Below are positions 8,131-15,085 of a stretch of DNA of 64,000 nucleotides, one piece after another. The position numbers were made by a program, and so were the translations under genes. Source of the stretch: Thermoplasmata archaeon (GTDB taxonomy: Archaea; Thermoplasmatota; Thermoplasmata; Halarchaeoplasmatales; Halarchaeoplasmataceae); assembly GCA_003552585.1 (NCBI GenBank), contig PUNK01000004.1, positions 1-64,000 of the forward strand. The letters are read 5' to 3'. Position 1 is the first letter of the stretch. Each line of letters opens with the position of its first letter. Below the pieces are notes generated by a model, which was given only the letters and a program-made list of their open reading frames with translations, was not told where the DNA came from and did no database searches.

Positions 8131-8955
8131 TTGGACGACTCTAACATAGATGTTGTTAAAAAAGCTGTAGAATCTCTTGGTGAGATAGGGGATGAAAGAG
8201 CCGTCCCCCATTTACTTAATATGTTAAATTCAGAAAATGATAGGTTAAGAGGTTTGTCAATATGGGCACTTGGTTCTATAGGGGATGAAAGTGCTATAAA
8301 CGAACTTGACAGAAGACTTATGACCGAAAATAATCCTCTAATTAAAAAGACTATAATTTGGTCATTGGGCGAGATAGGACACAAGAGTGTTATTGAAGGA
8401 TTGATAGAGAATTTTTACGATCGAGACCCTAGTGTGAGAATAGTGGCTGCTAATGCTTTGGCAAAGTTAAATGATAAGAGGGCTGTACTCGAACTCTTAA
8501 GAGGATTGAATCACCCGGACCCCGATATGAGAAGATTTGTAGCCGAAGCTTTAGGTAAAATTGGGGATAAGTTGGCAACCAAATATATAATCCCGATGGT
8601 TTCTGATGATAACCCTAATGTGAAAAATGCTGCTATCAAAGCACTCGGTATGATCGGTTCAGAAAAGGGAATCCACGATCTCGTTCGTTGCCTTTACCAA
8701 AAAGATATAATAACTAAACGATGTGCGGCTTGGGCTCTTGGAGAGATAGGTACCAAAGAAGTTATACCTGACCTTGTCAAATTGCTCAGTCACGAGGATC
8801 AAACTCTAAGAGGAGAAATTGCTGCCGCATTGGGAAAGATAGGAGGCAAGAGAGCTATGAAACACTTATTAGAAGCAAAAGAGGATGAAGATCCGTGGGT
8901 GAGAAAACATGTTGAGATTGCTCTCGAAAAACTGGGTCATGAAAAAGAAATGTAG
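8131..8955 (+). CDS. HEAT-repeat protein, 3' part after the in-frame TAG
   Basis: About 275 residues of regular HEAT repeats of roughly 31 residues (for example AVESLGEIGDERAVPHLLNM and AANALAKLNDKRAVLELLRG). It is in the same frame as 7486-8049. The first possible start after the TAG is the TTG at 8131, but the frame already encodes repeat sequence from 8050 (NEIVREVAAETLGKIKRRKA), so an independent start is unlikely. Possible explanations are a young pseudogene, a sequencing error, stop readthrough, or a real split. Amber recoding is not favoured because several neighbouring genes end normally with TAG. Confidence 0.7.
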   Translation: MDDSNIDVVKKAVESLGEIGDERAVPHLLNMLNSENDRLRGLSIWALGSIGDESAINELDRRLMTENNPLIKKTIIWSLGEIGHKSVIEGLIENFYDRDPSVRIVAANALAKLNDKRAVLELLRGLNHPDPDMRRFVAEALGKIGDKLATKYIIPMVSDDNPNVKNAAIKALGMIGSEKGIHDLVRCLYQKDIITKRCAAWALGEIGTKEVIPDLVKLLSHEDQTLRGEIAAALGKIGGKRAMKHLLEAKEDEDPWVRKHVEIALEKLGHEKEM

Positions 8956-9253
8956 ATATTTGAGATGTCCATTCTCAATTAGATGAGTAAAGAAAAAGCA
9001 ACTCAAACAGCGATTCTGAGAAATTTTGTACTGCTTATTTTGTCTATCTGCCATTATCGGTTCAAAATATAGGTATGAATTTGATGAGGTCTGTATCGAC
9101 AGGATCATCGAGCCCTGTCGTTCGAGCAACTCCCCCTATATTTTCACATACTTTCCTTGGAGAGTTGATCAGGAGTCATACCATAATTTTTGGACTCGTC
9201 ATTGTGACAAGGATAAAGATAGGCCAATATGGAAAAATTTCTAGAGGATAGCA
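8956..9253. other. 298-nt stretch with no convincing gene
   Basis: Between the HEAT gene and the zinc-ribbon gene I see only short ORFs: 8983 on plus (29 codons), 9075 on plus (about 58 codons with a hydrophobic TIIFGLVIV) and track ORF 9026..9244. None has a ribosome binding site, a promoter or recognisable family features. It could hold a decayed gene. Confidence 0.4.
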
Positions 9254-9361
9254 TCAACATCCAGATATGCCGCAATTGGGACATATCCAACATCCTTCGG
9301 ATCTATGAATTAAATTTCCACACTCAGGGCACTCGCCTTCCATAGAGTTGCATTCAATCAT
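9254..9361 (-). CDS. 35-residue zinc-ribbon protein
   Basis: A very small gene absent from the ORF track. The product begins MIECNSMEGECPECGN and ends EGCWICPNCGISGC. Two CPxC knuckles (CPEC and CPNC) with extra cysteines form a complete zinc ribbon. The CPECG...EGCWICPNCG pattern strongly resembles the C-terminal tail of B12-dependent ribonucleotide reductases, but here it stands alone. It lies 42 nt upstream (plus-strand sense) of the glycerate kinase stop codon, so it would follow that kinase in a shared transcript. Function unknown. A free-standing zinc ribbon could be a protein- or nucleic-acid-binding peptide. Confidence 0.65.
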   Translation of the reverse strand: MIECNSMEGECPECGNLIHRSEGCWICPNCGISGC

Positions 9362-9403
9362 ATGGTATATTAAGTTAAACAGAGGGGTGGTTTGAAAGTA
9401 AAA

Positions 9404-10699
9404 CTATCGAATGAGGATAACGGAGATGTCATTTACATTGGTGGTCCCGTCAAATGTTATAGACGCATCCATTTCGTCAAAAAATGTCTCTGTGTCGTGT
9501 TTCTTAAGATGTTCTTTTGCTTCAGGTTGTTTATTACGTAAAGAAGAAGGGGATATTATAGCTCCTGCCCTTCCTACTCCATCTATCCCATCGGAATCTA
9601 CGCTGCAGATAACTACATCATCCAAATTTAACAGCTCTAGGGCCGCAGAAAGCACGAACTCGCGATTAGGTCCTCCTCTGCTGCCTTGTGCGTTATCCAA
9701 CGAAACCGTCATCTCTCCCCCTAAGATCAGGGCCGCTGGGGAGGAAAGAGGATTTTTTGTATCGACAATCTCCTCAACTATGCCTGCTAGTAGCTTGGCA
9801 ACTTCCTTAGCCTCACCCCTATTACGAGAGGTCAGTATCATCGGCTTGAATTCAGTGTCTAAAGCGTATTCGTACATCGCTTGGAGTGCAACCATATTAT
9901 TTCCGATCAGTACATTCATAGAACCATTGTCATCTAGCTTATCTTCTATTTTATCAATCAAACAATGAGAAAGATAATCGCTCACGGAATTAGGTACTTT
10001 GTCCCATAAACTAAATTCCTTCAAAATATCTATGACAGCTTTGAATGAAGTATCATCTGTGACTGTAGGTCCTGAGGCAATCATACTCAAATCGTCCCTT
10101 ACCACATCTGATAGAATGAACGTCACAATATCTCCCTTTAGACCCTCAACCAAACGTCCTCCTTTAACCTTCGAGACGTGTTTTCTAACAGTGTTGATTT
10201 GGTGAATATCCATACCAGATGATACGAGTAACCTATTTAGTTCATTTAAGTCATCTATACTGATCTTGCCCGCAGGGGAACACAACAAAGAGGAACCACC
10301 CCCAGAAATCAAAAAGATAAAGAGGGTATCGCCATCGTTTTTTTCCAGCTTTCTGATCAAGGTATGTGTAGCATGTATGTTCTCTTCAGTAGGGTAAGGA
10401 TGACTGCCTCTAATAACCTTTACAGGGATTTCTTTTTCAACTATCTTTGAGCGAGAATCTGCTATTATCAAGCCATCATCTATTGGGCATTTCTTGAAGG
10501 GCTGGGCCATGAAGGGAGCTGCCTTTCCAGCACCTAAAAGGACCACTCTCTCGTAATCCTCAAAAAAAAACTGTTTCTCAGAAGGTGTTTCTATATATGT
10601 TTCTTTCACATATTGAGATGTCAATTTTTCAGCATCTGCGGCATCAAGTCCAGTTTGTATCAACTCCTTAGCCAAACTATACATGTCCTCTTCCTTCAT
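9404..10699 (-). CDS. glycerate 2-kinase (MOFRL family)
   Basis: 431 residues of the GckA/TtuD (MOFRL) glycerate kinase family, which phosphorylates D-glycerate to 2-phosphoglycerate. In archaea this serves the non-phosphorylative Entner-Doudoroff pathway or serine/hydroxypyruvate breakdown. Diagnostic blocks are VLLGAGKAA near the N-terminus, FLISGGGSSLLCSPAGKISI, NTVRKHVSKVKGGRL, and the C-terminal VDSDGIDGVGRAGAII. It is divergent from the class V aminotransferase, whose hydroxypyruvate or glyoxylate chemistry could feed glycerate. The 2-phosphoglycerate made here is also the substrate of the kinase at 34086-34967. Confidence 0.9.
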   Translation of the reverse strand: MKEEDMYSLAKELIQTGLDAADAEKLTSQYVKETYIETPSEKQFFFEDYERVVLLGAGKAAPFMAQPFKKCPIDDGLIIADSRSKIVEKEIPVKVIRGSHPYPTEENIHATHTLIRKLEKNDGDTLFIFLISGGGSSLLCSPAGKISIDDLNELNRLLVSSGMDIHQINTVRKHVSKVKGGRLVEGLKGDIVTFILSDVVRDDLSMIASGPTVTDDTSFKAVIDILKEFSLWDKVPNSVSDYLSHCLIDKIEDKLDDNGSMNVLIGNNMVALQAMYEYALDTEFKPMILTSRNRGEAKEVAKLLAGIVEEIVDTKNPLSSPAALILGGEMTVSLDNAQGSRGGPNREFVLSAALELLNLDDVVICSVDSDGIDGVGRAGAIISPSSLRNKQPEAKEHLKKHDTETFFDEMDASITFDGTTNVNDISVILIR

Positions 10700-10735
10700 T
10701 GAGAAGGCTAAGGAAGGGGTAGGAAAAAAATATTT

Positions 10736-11818
10736 GTGTTAAAACGATATCCCCTAATCATGTTGATGACACCAGGTCCCACCGAGATACCAAAAAAGGT
10801 TAGGAAGGCGATGGGGAGAAAAATTCAGAACCCGGACATAGAAGAGGAATTTATCGATTTCTATCTGATGTTGGAAGATAAGCTGAAAAAAGTGTATGGC
10901 ACACGAAAAGATATGCTGATATTAGGGGGAGAAGGGATTCTTGGTTTGGAAGCTAGCGTTGCGTCAATGATCGAGAAAGGTGACAAAGTACTTTGTATAT
11001 CCAACGGCATTTTCGGTGATGGTTTTGCAGATTTTGTTAAAATGTATGGAGGTGAACCTCACATTTTAAGTGCACCTTATGACGAAGTATTGGACATGGA
11101 AGGTATAGAAAAAGCAGTGGAAAATGATGATTTTAAGATGGCGACGATGATACACTGCGAAACACCGACTGGAGTGCTAAACAAACTCGACGAGATATTG
11201 GAGCTTTTAAAATCACGAAATATCATAACGGTTGTGGATGCAGTTTCATCTCTCGGAGGAGTACCGGTTCCAACGAAAGATATGGATATATGTATCGGAG
11301 GAAGTCAAAAGTGCTTCAGTTCTCCACCTGGTTTAACAACCGTCTCAGTAAGTGAAGATGCATGGTCGGTCATCCTCGATGGAGAGCAGCGCTCTTTCTA
11401 TACTCATTTAGCCCCATGGAAAAAGATGTGGTTTGAAGAGAAATACTTTCCATATACACATCTTGTATCAAATCTTTATGCTTTGAATGCCGCTTTAGAA
11501 CTTTTGATCGAAGAAGGTATGGAGAATGTTTTTCAAAGACATATAGATTGTGCTGAATCGTGTAGAAGCCGGGGGCAAGAGATTGGGTTGGAACTTTATC
11601 CTTCTGAAGTAAACTTGTCATCCCCAACTGTAACTGCATTCAAATTAGAAGGGAGGGCTAAGGAAGTTCAGAAAAAGATGATGTTAGAAAACGATATAGT
11701 TTTAGCCACCGGTCTAGGTGACCTTGAAAACGATATTCTGCGGATTGGCCATATGGGTAACAATGCTAGAAGTGAAAAAGTTGAAAAAACCATGGACGCT
11801 CTGCAGAAATGTATATGA
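10736..11818 (+). CDS. class V aminotransferase (alanine/serine-glyoxylate type)
   Basis: PLP enzyme of the serine-pyruvate/alanine-glyoxylate/phosphoserine group, about 350-360 residues. The N-terminal MLMTPGPTEIPKKVRKAMG is typical. The PLP aspartate is in VVDAVSSLGGV and the Schiff-base lysine in GGSQKCFSSPPGL. The track starts at GTG 10736. The ATG at 10760 gives the usual family N-terminus and is a good alternative. It may make glyoxylate/hydroxypyruvate and amino acids, consistent with gcvPAB and glycerate kinase nearby. Exact substrates cannot be read from the sequence. Confidence 0.85.
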   Translation: MLKRYPLIMLMTPGPTEIPKKVRKAMGRKIQNPDIEEEFIDFYLMLEDKLKKVYGTRKDMLILGGEGILGLEASVASMIEKGDKVLCISNGIFGDGFADFVKMYGGEPHILSAPYDEVLDMEGIEKAVENDDFKMATMIHCETPTGVLNKLDEILELLKSRNIITVVDAVSSLGGVPVPTKDMDICIGGSQKCFSSPPGLTTVSVSEDAWSVILDGEQRSFYTHLAPWKKMWFEEKYFPYTHLVSNLYALNAALELLIEEGMENVFQRHIDCAESCRSRGQEIGLELYPSEVNLSSPTVTAFKLEGRAKEVQKKMMLENDIVLATGLGDLENDILRIGHMGNNARSEKVEKTMDALQKCI

Positions 11819-11822
11819 AAAG

Positions 11823-11896
11823 CGGACCCTGGGGGATTCGAACCCCCGTCCACGGCTCCGAAGGCCGTAAGGATATCCAGACTACCCTAAGGGCCC
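11823..11896 (-). tRNA. tRNA-Arg (anticodon UCG)
   Basis: Full cloverleaf on the minus strand. The acceptor is GGGCCCT paired with AGGGTCC, discriminator G. The D-arm is GGGT/ATCC. The anticodon stem ACGGC/GCCGT holds the loop CTTCGGA, giving UCG (decodes CGA). The T-arm is GGGGG TTCGAAT CCCCC. No CCA is encoded, and no intron is visible. It follows the aminotransferase tail to tail. Confidence 0.93.
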
Positions 11897-12170
11897 GAAG
11901 GAAATTATAATTACTAGGAAGCCTGAACAAACCTAGATAATTGAAAGTTATAGTTGTATTTAATTTATCCTTTTCTGTTAACTCGAATATGTCTATATTC
12001 AACCTTGTATCTGATCCATATACGACCGTTCGATTTCACATGATTTGTTACGTACTTTAATTTTATTGGCCACTGATTTTTAAACCGATCTTCCTTTACG
12101 TTAGGGACGTGAAACAATTTCATCCAGTAAAAATCTCTGTAAAGATTTTATCTTTCGCCCTCAAAAGATT
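11897..12170. other. non-coding stretch between tRNA-Arg and a gene relic
   Basis: About 270 nt, AT-rich, with stops in all frames. It must hold the promoter of the minus-strand tRNA-Arg (TATA-like CTATAACTTTC about 45 nt upstream of it). I see no repeat or conserved structure. Confidence 0.4.
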
Positions 12171-12372
12171 TCAATTGCACCTTCTTTCACCAACATGTGC
12201 TTCCGTCCAAGCCCCAGGTTCATAAAAAGGTCGCATCTTTTTTCTAAACTCATCTCAATCCTTTTTTGTTTCCAATACCGTGTCACTCTCATACATAACG
12301 AACAAAGTTCTCTTCGGACCTGAAGATATCCTTCCATTTACAGAGATAAAGTGTAACATAGGGTCTTTCCAT
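12171..12372 (-). pseudogene. possible decayed gene fragment
   Basis: On the minus strand a coding-like reading begins MERPYVTLY, shifts frame, continues VNGRISSGPKRTLFVMYESD, then passes an in-frame TGA into DEFRKKMRPFYEPGAWTEAH and ends at another TGA. The amino-acid composition looks like a real protein, but at least one frameshift and one stop break it. I do not recognise the family. It may be chance; a translated search of all three frames would decide. Confidence 0.3.
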
Positions 12373-12407
12373 TTTCACCACTAGTATAAAGTTTTAGATA
12401 ACTATAA

Positions 12408-12480
12408 TAGCCCCGGGCGGATTCGAACCGCCGTTACAAGGACCAGAACCTCGTATGATTGACCACTACACTACGGGGCT
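12408..12480 (-). tRNA. tRNA-Gln (anticodon CUG)
   Basis: Minus-strand cloverleaf. The acceptor is AGCCCCG/CGGGGCT, discriminator A. The anticodon stem CGAGG/CCTTG holds the loop TTCTGGT, giving CUG (decodes CAG). The T-arm is GGCGG TTCGAAT CCGCC. No encoded CCA and no intron. A TATA-like TTTATAAAACC on the same strand about 75 nt upstream may drive it together with the hairpin block at 12481-12547 as a 5' leader. Confidence 0.93.
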
Positions 12481-12547
12481 AATTTGTTTTTAGACAAATT
12501 CCCCGAGTATTTGGAATTTTCTAAAAATTCCGAAACATCACGGGGCT
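12481..12547 (-). other. hairpin block and tRNA-like minihelix upstream of tRNA-Gln
   Basis: Two structures sit between tRNA-Gln and its likely promoter. First, AATTTGT-6 nt-ACAAATT (12481-12500). Second, a nested structure: CCCCG (12501-12505) pairs with CGGGG (12541-12545) and encloses a perfect 8-bp hairpin GGAATTTT-CTA-AAAATTCC (12513-12531). On the minus strand the second starts AGCCCCGTGATG, copying the tRNA-Gln 5' end AGCCCCGTAGTG. It looks like an armless tRNA-like relic or a structured pre-tRNA leader. Confidence 0.45.
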
Positions 12548-12554
12548 TGAACGG

Positions 12555-12563
12555 TTTTATAAA
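12555..12563 (+). promoter_or_regulatory. TATA box for the 12582 small ORF (usable on both strands)
   Basis: TTTTATAAA lies 27 to 19 nt before the ATG at 12582, the spacing of a leaderless archaeal promoter. Read on the other strand, TTTATAAAACC could start transcription near 12530 towards tRNA-Gln. Confidence 0.4.
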
Positions 12564-12581
12564 GACGTTTAGTTATACATA

Positions 12582-12677
12582 ATGCCTGAGACTTTCTTTT
12601 CAGACTTTGAAGAAACGATAAATACAGGTGATTTAAAACCTTATTGGTCTTTCTTCTTCGAAAAATCTTTTTTTTAA
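12582..12677 (+). CDS. possible 31-residue leaderless small protein
   Basis: MPETFFSDFEETINTG and onward, 31 residues, acidic at the N-terminus and rich in Phe at the end, finishing in a T-run (TCTTTTTTTTAA) that could itself end transcription. The support is the well-placed TATA box; there is no ribosome binding site and no family I recognise. It may be a true small protein or a chance ORF between a tRNA promoter and the 12745 gene. Confidence 0.3.
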   Translation: MPETFFSDFEETINTGDLKPYWSFFFEKSFF

Positions 12678-12744
12678 AAAAATGCTTAAAAATCCATTTA
12701 GCCAAACTTAAATATGAGTTTACACATAAACCATTAGAAATAAT

Positions 12745-12930
12745 ATGAAGATGGTCGAAGTCATACTTATAGCATTGTTTGCAACCATAACTTCTTTGAT
12801 AGTATGGTATATACTATACCTTTTTACAGGGGGAAATACGGGTCCATTAAGAGATCCGTTAACTGCTTTGATGTTCCCTCCGGCTTTCGCTGCCCTCTTC
12901 TTGGGTGTTAGACATGTTATAAAGAAGTGA
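12745..12930 (+). CDS. small two-helix membrane protein
   Basis: 61 residues with two hydrophobic segments (about 4-27 and 40-58) joined by GGNTGPLRDPLTA, ending in RHVIKK. Probably a small integral membrane protein with a short loop; family not recognised. Two in-frame ATGs (12745 and 12751) are possible. It ends 38 nt before queA and reads the same way, so it may be cotranscribed with queA-tgt. No catalytic motif is visible. Confidence 0.55.
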   Translation: MKMVEVILIALFATITSLIVWYILYLFTGGNTGPLRDPLTALMFPPAFAALFLGVRHVIKK

Positions 12931-12968
12931 GCGGCATTCTTTTGTATGAGCTGTATTATGAATTAGCC

Positions 12969-13967
12969 ATGGACGTCTCCGATTTCGACTACGAGTTTGA
13001 CGATGGATTGATTGCCCAAAGTCCAGCCGAACCAAGGCATGATTCAAGACTTTTTTACCTTTCAAACGATAGATATCAACATCTTAGATTCAGAAACATT
13101 CCGTCTCTATTGAAAAAGGAAGATGTTCTGGTCATCAATAAGTCAAAGGTAATACCCGCCAGAGTTCAAGGGAAAAAAGAAACAGGAGGAAAGGTCGAAT
13201 TACTCTTCTACCGTGAATTAGATGGATACTGGGAGTGTCTAGTCAAGGGGAACGTCAGAGAGGGTATCAGAATTAACGTAGATGACTTTCGGATACATCT
13301 AAAAAAGCATATTTCAGGGGGAAAATATTTGGTCGAGTGTGACGAACCAAAAATAGTGATGGAAAAACATGGCACTATGCCAACCCCTCCTTACATCAAA
13401 AAGCCCTTGAAGAAAAAAGACGAGTACCAAACGATTTATGCCGATGAAGAGGGTTCTGTCGCCGCACCAACAGCAGGTTTACATTTCACCGAATCGGTTC
13501 TATCAGATATAAAAGATAAGGGTGTCGAGATATTTGAAATTACGTTGCACGTAGGACCAGGAACTTTCCTCCCTATCAGAACCTCCTCAGTGGAAGAACA
13601 TACCATGGACGAAGAGCATTACTTTATCGATGAAAAAACTGCTAGAGGTATTACCAAAGCCAACGAAGAAGGAAGAAGAGTTATAGCAGTTGGAAGCACA
13701 ACTATCAGAACATTAGAATCAGCATCTGATGAGGGGAGGATAAAACCAGGCGGAGGATGGACTGATCTATACATATACCCAGGATATAGATTCCAATCAG
13801 GAACGGACCTTTTTCTAACAAACTTCCATCTGCCCAAATCCACTCCTCTGATGATGGTTTGTGCCTTTGCAGGAAAAAAAAGGATCCTAAACGCTTATGA
13901 AGTTGCGATGGAAAAAAGATACCGTTTCTACTCTTTCGGTGACTGTATGTTGGTGGATAAAAAATGA
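12969..13967 (+). CDS. queA: S-adenosylmethionine:tRNA ribosyltransferase-isomerase (QueA)
   Basis: 332 residues. It transfers and isomerises the ribosyl group of SAM onto preQ1 in tRNA, giving epoxyqueuosine. Family blocks are present in order: SDFDYEFDDGLIAQSPAEPR, VINKSKVIPARV, SVAAPTAGLHFT, LHVGPGTFLPIR, VGSTTIRTLES and the C-terminal TNFHLPKSTPLMMVCAFAG. I start at ATG 12969 (MDVSDFDYEF), which matches the usual N-terminus; the track's GTG at 12927 overlaps the upstream gene. It overlaps tgt by 4 nt. QueA is a bacterial queuosine enzyme and is unusual in archaea. Confidence 0.93.
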   Translation: MDVSDFDYEFDDGLIAQSPAEPRHDSRLFYLSNDRYQHLRFRNIPSLLKKEDVLVINKSKVIPARVQGKKETGGKVELLFYRELDGYWECLVKGNVREGIRINVDDFRIHLKKHISGGKYLVECDEPKIVMEKHGTMPTPPYIKKPLKKKDEYQTIYADEEGSVAAPTAGLHFTESVLSDIKDKGVEIFEITLHVGPGTFLPIRTSSVEEHTMDEEHYFIDEKTARGITKANEEGRRVIAVGSTTIRTLESASDEGRIKPGGGWTDLYIYPGYRFQSGTDLFLTNFHLPKSTPLMMVCAFAGKKRILNAYEVAMEKRYRFYSFGDCMLVDKK

Positions 13968-15052
13968 CATTCGATTTTGAACTGTTGAAAGAAAACAAGA
14001 ATGCTCGTTTAGGAAAAATAAATGTCAATGGCCGTGAGGCTCTGACCCCATTATTCATGCCCGTGGCCACTTCGGCTAGTGTGAGAACTCTTCAAAGTGA
14101 AGATATTAAATCATTAGGATTTGATGCCCTGATATGTAACGCATATCATCTGATGATGAGACCTGGTGTCGAGATCATTGAATCTGCTGGTGGGTTGCAC
14201 GAGTTTATGAATTGGGATGGTATTATCTTTACAGATAGTGGGGGATTTCAGATGATAAGGAGTGGATTTAGTCAAAACGCAGATGATGAGGGTGTCACGT
14301 TCAAATCGGAGATAGATGGGAAAAGATACCGCATAACACCAATAGAAAATATTCAAATTCAAAAAAAACTGGGCAGTGACGTTTCGATGTGTCTCGATTA
14401 TTGCCCTCCTTATCCTCCCTCAGAAGAAGAGTTAGAGCTTTCTATCAAACTTACTAATAGATATGCTAAGGAATGCCGAAAGGTAGGGCATAATACTTTT
14501 GCCATATCTCAAGGAGGGATCGATCCGAAAAAAAGAAAACTTAGTTGCTATCAGTTAGTCAACATAGGTTTCGACGGATACGCTTTAGGAGGACTGTCTA
14601 TAGGGGAACCAAAAGAGGATATGTATGCAATGGTGGAGATCGCTGATGAGGTATATCCGAAGAAGTCACCTCGTTACCTTATGGGATTAGGTTCCCCTGT
14701 AGAGATGTTAGAGTGCATAGGGAAGGGGATCGATATCTTCGATAGTGCTTATCCTACAAGAGGAGCTAGACACAAGATGATCTTCACAACTAAGGGGATC
14801 ATTAGCATTGAAAAGGGACGGTATCGAAACGATCATAGGGCTCTTGATCCCACATGTACCTGTCCCACTTGTGAAAGCTATTCGCGAGCATATATAAACC
14901 ATCTTTACAAGGCAAACGAAATATCCTGGATGAGACTTACAACATGCCATAATCTTTATTTCATCTCCGAGATGATCCAAAGATCGAGAGAAGCTATAAG
15001 AAACAACGAATTTTTTGAATACAAAAAAGACTTTATCTCCAGATACAATTAA
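13964..15052 (+). CDS. tgt: queuine/preQ1 tRNA-guanine transglycosylase, bacterial type
   Basis: 362 residues, the length of bacterial TGT and far shorter than archaeal ArcTGT. It exchanges G34 of GUN-anticodon tRNAs for preQ1. It has FTDSGGFQMIRSG (catalytic Asp), the preQ1 pocket CLDYCPPYP, GYALGGLSIGEPKEDM, DSAYPTRGARH, and a zinc site CTCPTC with a later His (TTCHNLYF). There is no PUA domain, so it is not the archaeosine enzyme. It is coupled to queA through an ATGA overlap. Together they mark a bacterial-style queuosine route, probably acquired by transfer. Confidence 0.93.
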   Translation: MTFDFELLKENKNARLGKINVNGREALTPLFMPVATSASVRTLQSEDIKSLGFDALICNAYHLMMRPGVEIIESAGGLHEFMNWDGIIFTDSGGFQMIRSGFSQNADDEGVTFKSEIDGKRYRITPIENIQIQKKLGSDVSMCLDYCPPYPPSEEELELSIKLTNRYAKECRKVGHNTFAISQGGIDPKKRKLSCYQLVNIGFDGYALGGLSIGEPKEDMYAMVEIADEVYPKKSPRYLMGLGSPVEMLECIGKGIDIFDSAYPTRGARHKMIFTTKGIISIEKGRYRNDHRALDPTCTCPTCESYSRAYINHLYKANEISWMRLTTCHNLYFISEMIQRSREAIRNNEFFEYKKDFISRYN

Positions 15053-15085
15053 ATTTATTATCAACTAAACCTATCTGCATAGCGG

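Noticed and set aside
9026-9244. Track ORF of 72 residues
   Set aside because: No ribosome binding site or TATA box and no recognisable domain; composition looks non-coding.
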